Source of the DNA: an uncultured Collinsella sp.
GTDB lineage: Bacteria > Actinomycetota > Coriobacteriia > Coriobacteriales > Coriobacteriaceae
DNA: 6,421 bases
NCBI GenBank assembly: GCA_905204635.1
Contig: CAJLAN010000101.1
Span: forward strand, 1-6,421
Direction of reading: 5' to 3'
How positions within the stretch are numbered: the stretch's first letter is position 1; every line of letters starts with the position of its first letter. This document shows, in pieces, positions 6,228 to 6,421 of the stretch. A program made the position numbers and the translations under genes. The notes under the pieces were generated by a model. The model was not told the DNA's origin. It worked only from the letters and a program-made list of their open reading frames with translations, and ran no database searches.

Positions 6228-6256
6228 ACTATAGAACATGTGTACGTATAGAACAA
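6228..6256 (-). promoter_or_regulatory. Distal hicAB promoter built from two ATAGAAC copies
   Basis: On the minus strand, TTGTTC (6256-6251) and TATAGT (6233-6228) are separated by exactly 17 bp, a good -35/-10 pair. Both hexamers partly coincide with ATAGAAC copies at 6231-6237 and 6248-6254. A transcript would start near 6221 and carry the proximal inverted repeat in its leader. Confidence 0.45.
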
Positions 6257-6263
6257 GTGTTCG

Positions 6264-6300
6264 AACCAACACAAAGACACCTGTCCCCTTTGCGGTGGTT
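6264..6300. repeat. REP-like imperfect palindrome, right of hicAB
   Basis: The arms AACCAACACAAAG (6264-6276) and CTTTGCGGTGGTT (6288-6300) pair at 11 of 13 positions around an 11-nt loop containing CCTGTCCC. Read on the minus strand it contains AAAGGGGACAGGT, 12 of 13 identical to 5462-5474, and ACCACCGCAAA, like the left palindrome arm. The plus strand continues with a T run to 6303, so it also looks like a terminator facing right, although no plus-strand gene precedes it. Confidence 0.55.
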
Positions 6301-6328
6301 TTTGCTGAAGGGCGGGTGTCTGCGGCGG

Positions 6329-6391
6329 TTTGTCTCGATCTGTAACAGTAACTCGGCAAAAATGGGCCTAGCTGTTACAGATCGAGACAAA
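6329..6391. repeat. 63-bp element with perfect 20-bp inverted repeats
   Basis: TTTGTCTCGATCTGTAACAG at 6329-6348 is repeated exactly inverted at 6372-6391, around a 23-nt loop (6349-6371) that is partly A-rich. The outer part GTCTCGATC recurs at 6413-6421, where the window ends, in the same orientation as 6332-6340. No reading frame fits the element. It may be a small mobile palindromic repeat, a paired operator, or a long RNA hairpin; there is no T tract typical of a terminator. Confidence 0.8.
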
Positions 6392-6412
6392 GAGCCGGCG
6401 CCATTCGGAAAC

Positions 6413-6421
6413 GTCTCGATC
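6413..6421 (+). repeat. Start of another copy of the GTCTCGATC arm, cut by the window edge
   Basis: GTCTCGATC at 6413-6421 equals bases 6332-6340 of the palindromic element, 81 bp downstream and in the same orientation. Only nine bases are visible, so it could be a chance match, but its nearness to two full arms makes a further copy likely. Confidence 0.4.

Noticed and set aside
6052..6234. 60-aa plus-strand frame opposite hicA
   Set aside because: It is antisense to hicA and its promoter, with no homology recognised and no convincing ribosome site.
6264..6421. CRISPR array at the right end
   Set aside because: The repeats are inverted rather than regularly spaced direct repeats, spacers are not uniform, and no cas gene is present.

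Overview
The window looks like chromosomal DNA of a high-GC, gut-type actinobacterium of the Coriobacteriia, most likely Collinsella or a close relative. This rests on strong G/C bias at third codon positions, the gene families present and the overall protein style; no rRNA or marker gene is present to confirm it. It holds seven protein-coding loci, and most of it is ordinary housekeeping and metabolic DNA.

Left part (1-2584, all + strand): the 3' end of recQ (last zinc cysteines, winged-helix RQC region, HRDC domain) overlaps by one base the start of a GntR/HutC-type transcription regulator with a UTRA sensor domain. After a 144-bp promoter region with three ATAGAAC repeats comes a SIS-domain protein of the FrlB family (fructoselysine-6-phosphate deglycase-like). 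The regulator probably controls the deglycase. No kinase or transporter of a fructosamine pathway is in the window, so the exact substrate stays open.

Middle part (2585-4838): a strong hairpin terminator serves a minus-strand NAD-dependent 2-hydroxyacid dehydrogenase (LDH / L-2-hydroxyisocaproate dehydrogenase family). That gene is broken: its two halves lie in different frames, and about 17 bases that should encode the conserved T-x-L-D-S/T loop, including the catalytic Asp, are missing. It is transcribed divergently from an intact metA whose residue Glu111 predicts homoserine O-acetyltransferase rather than succinyltransferase activity.

Right part (4839-6421): a minus-strand 5-formyltetrahydrofolate cyclo-ligase converges on metA. 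Then comes a minus-strand hicA-hicB toxin-antitoxin pair of visibly lower GC, with its own promoters and a likely operator. The pair sits between two related palindromic, REP-like repeats in inverted orientation. The window ends in a 63-bp element made of a perfect 20-bp inverted repeat around a 23-nt loop, and the first 9 bases of another copy run off the edge.

I see no clear new multi-gene system. The points most worth following are the terminal palindromic element, the repeat-flanked hicAB module with a HicA lacking the usual GSH histidine, the ATAGAAC operator candidates, and the broken dehydrogenase.
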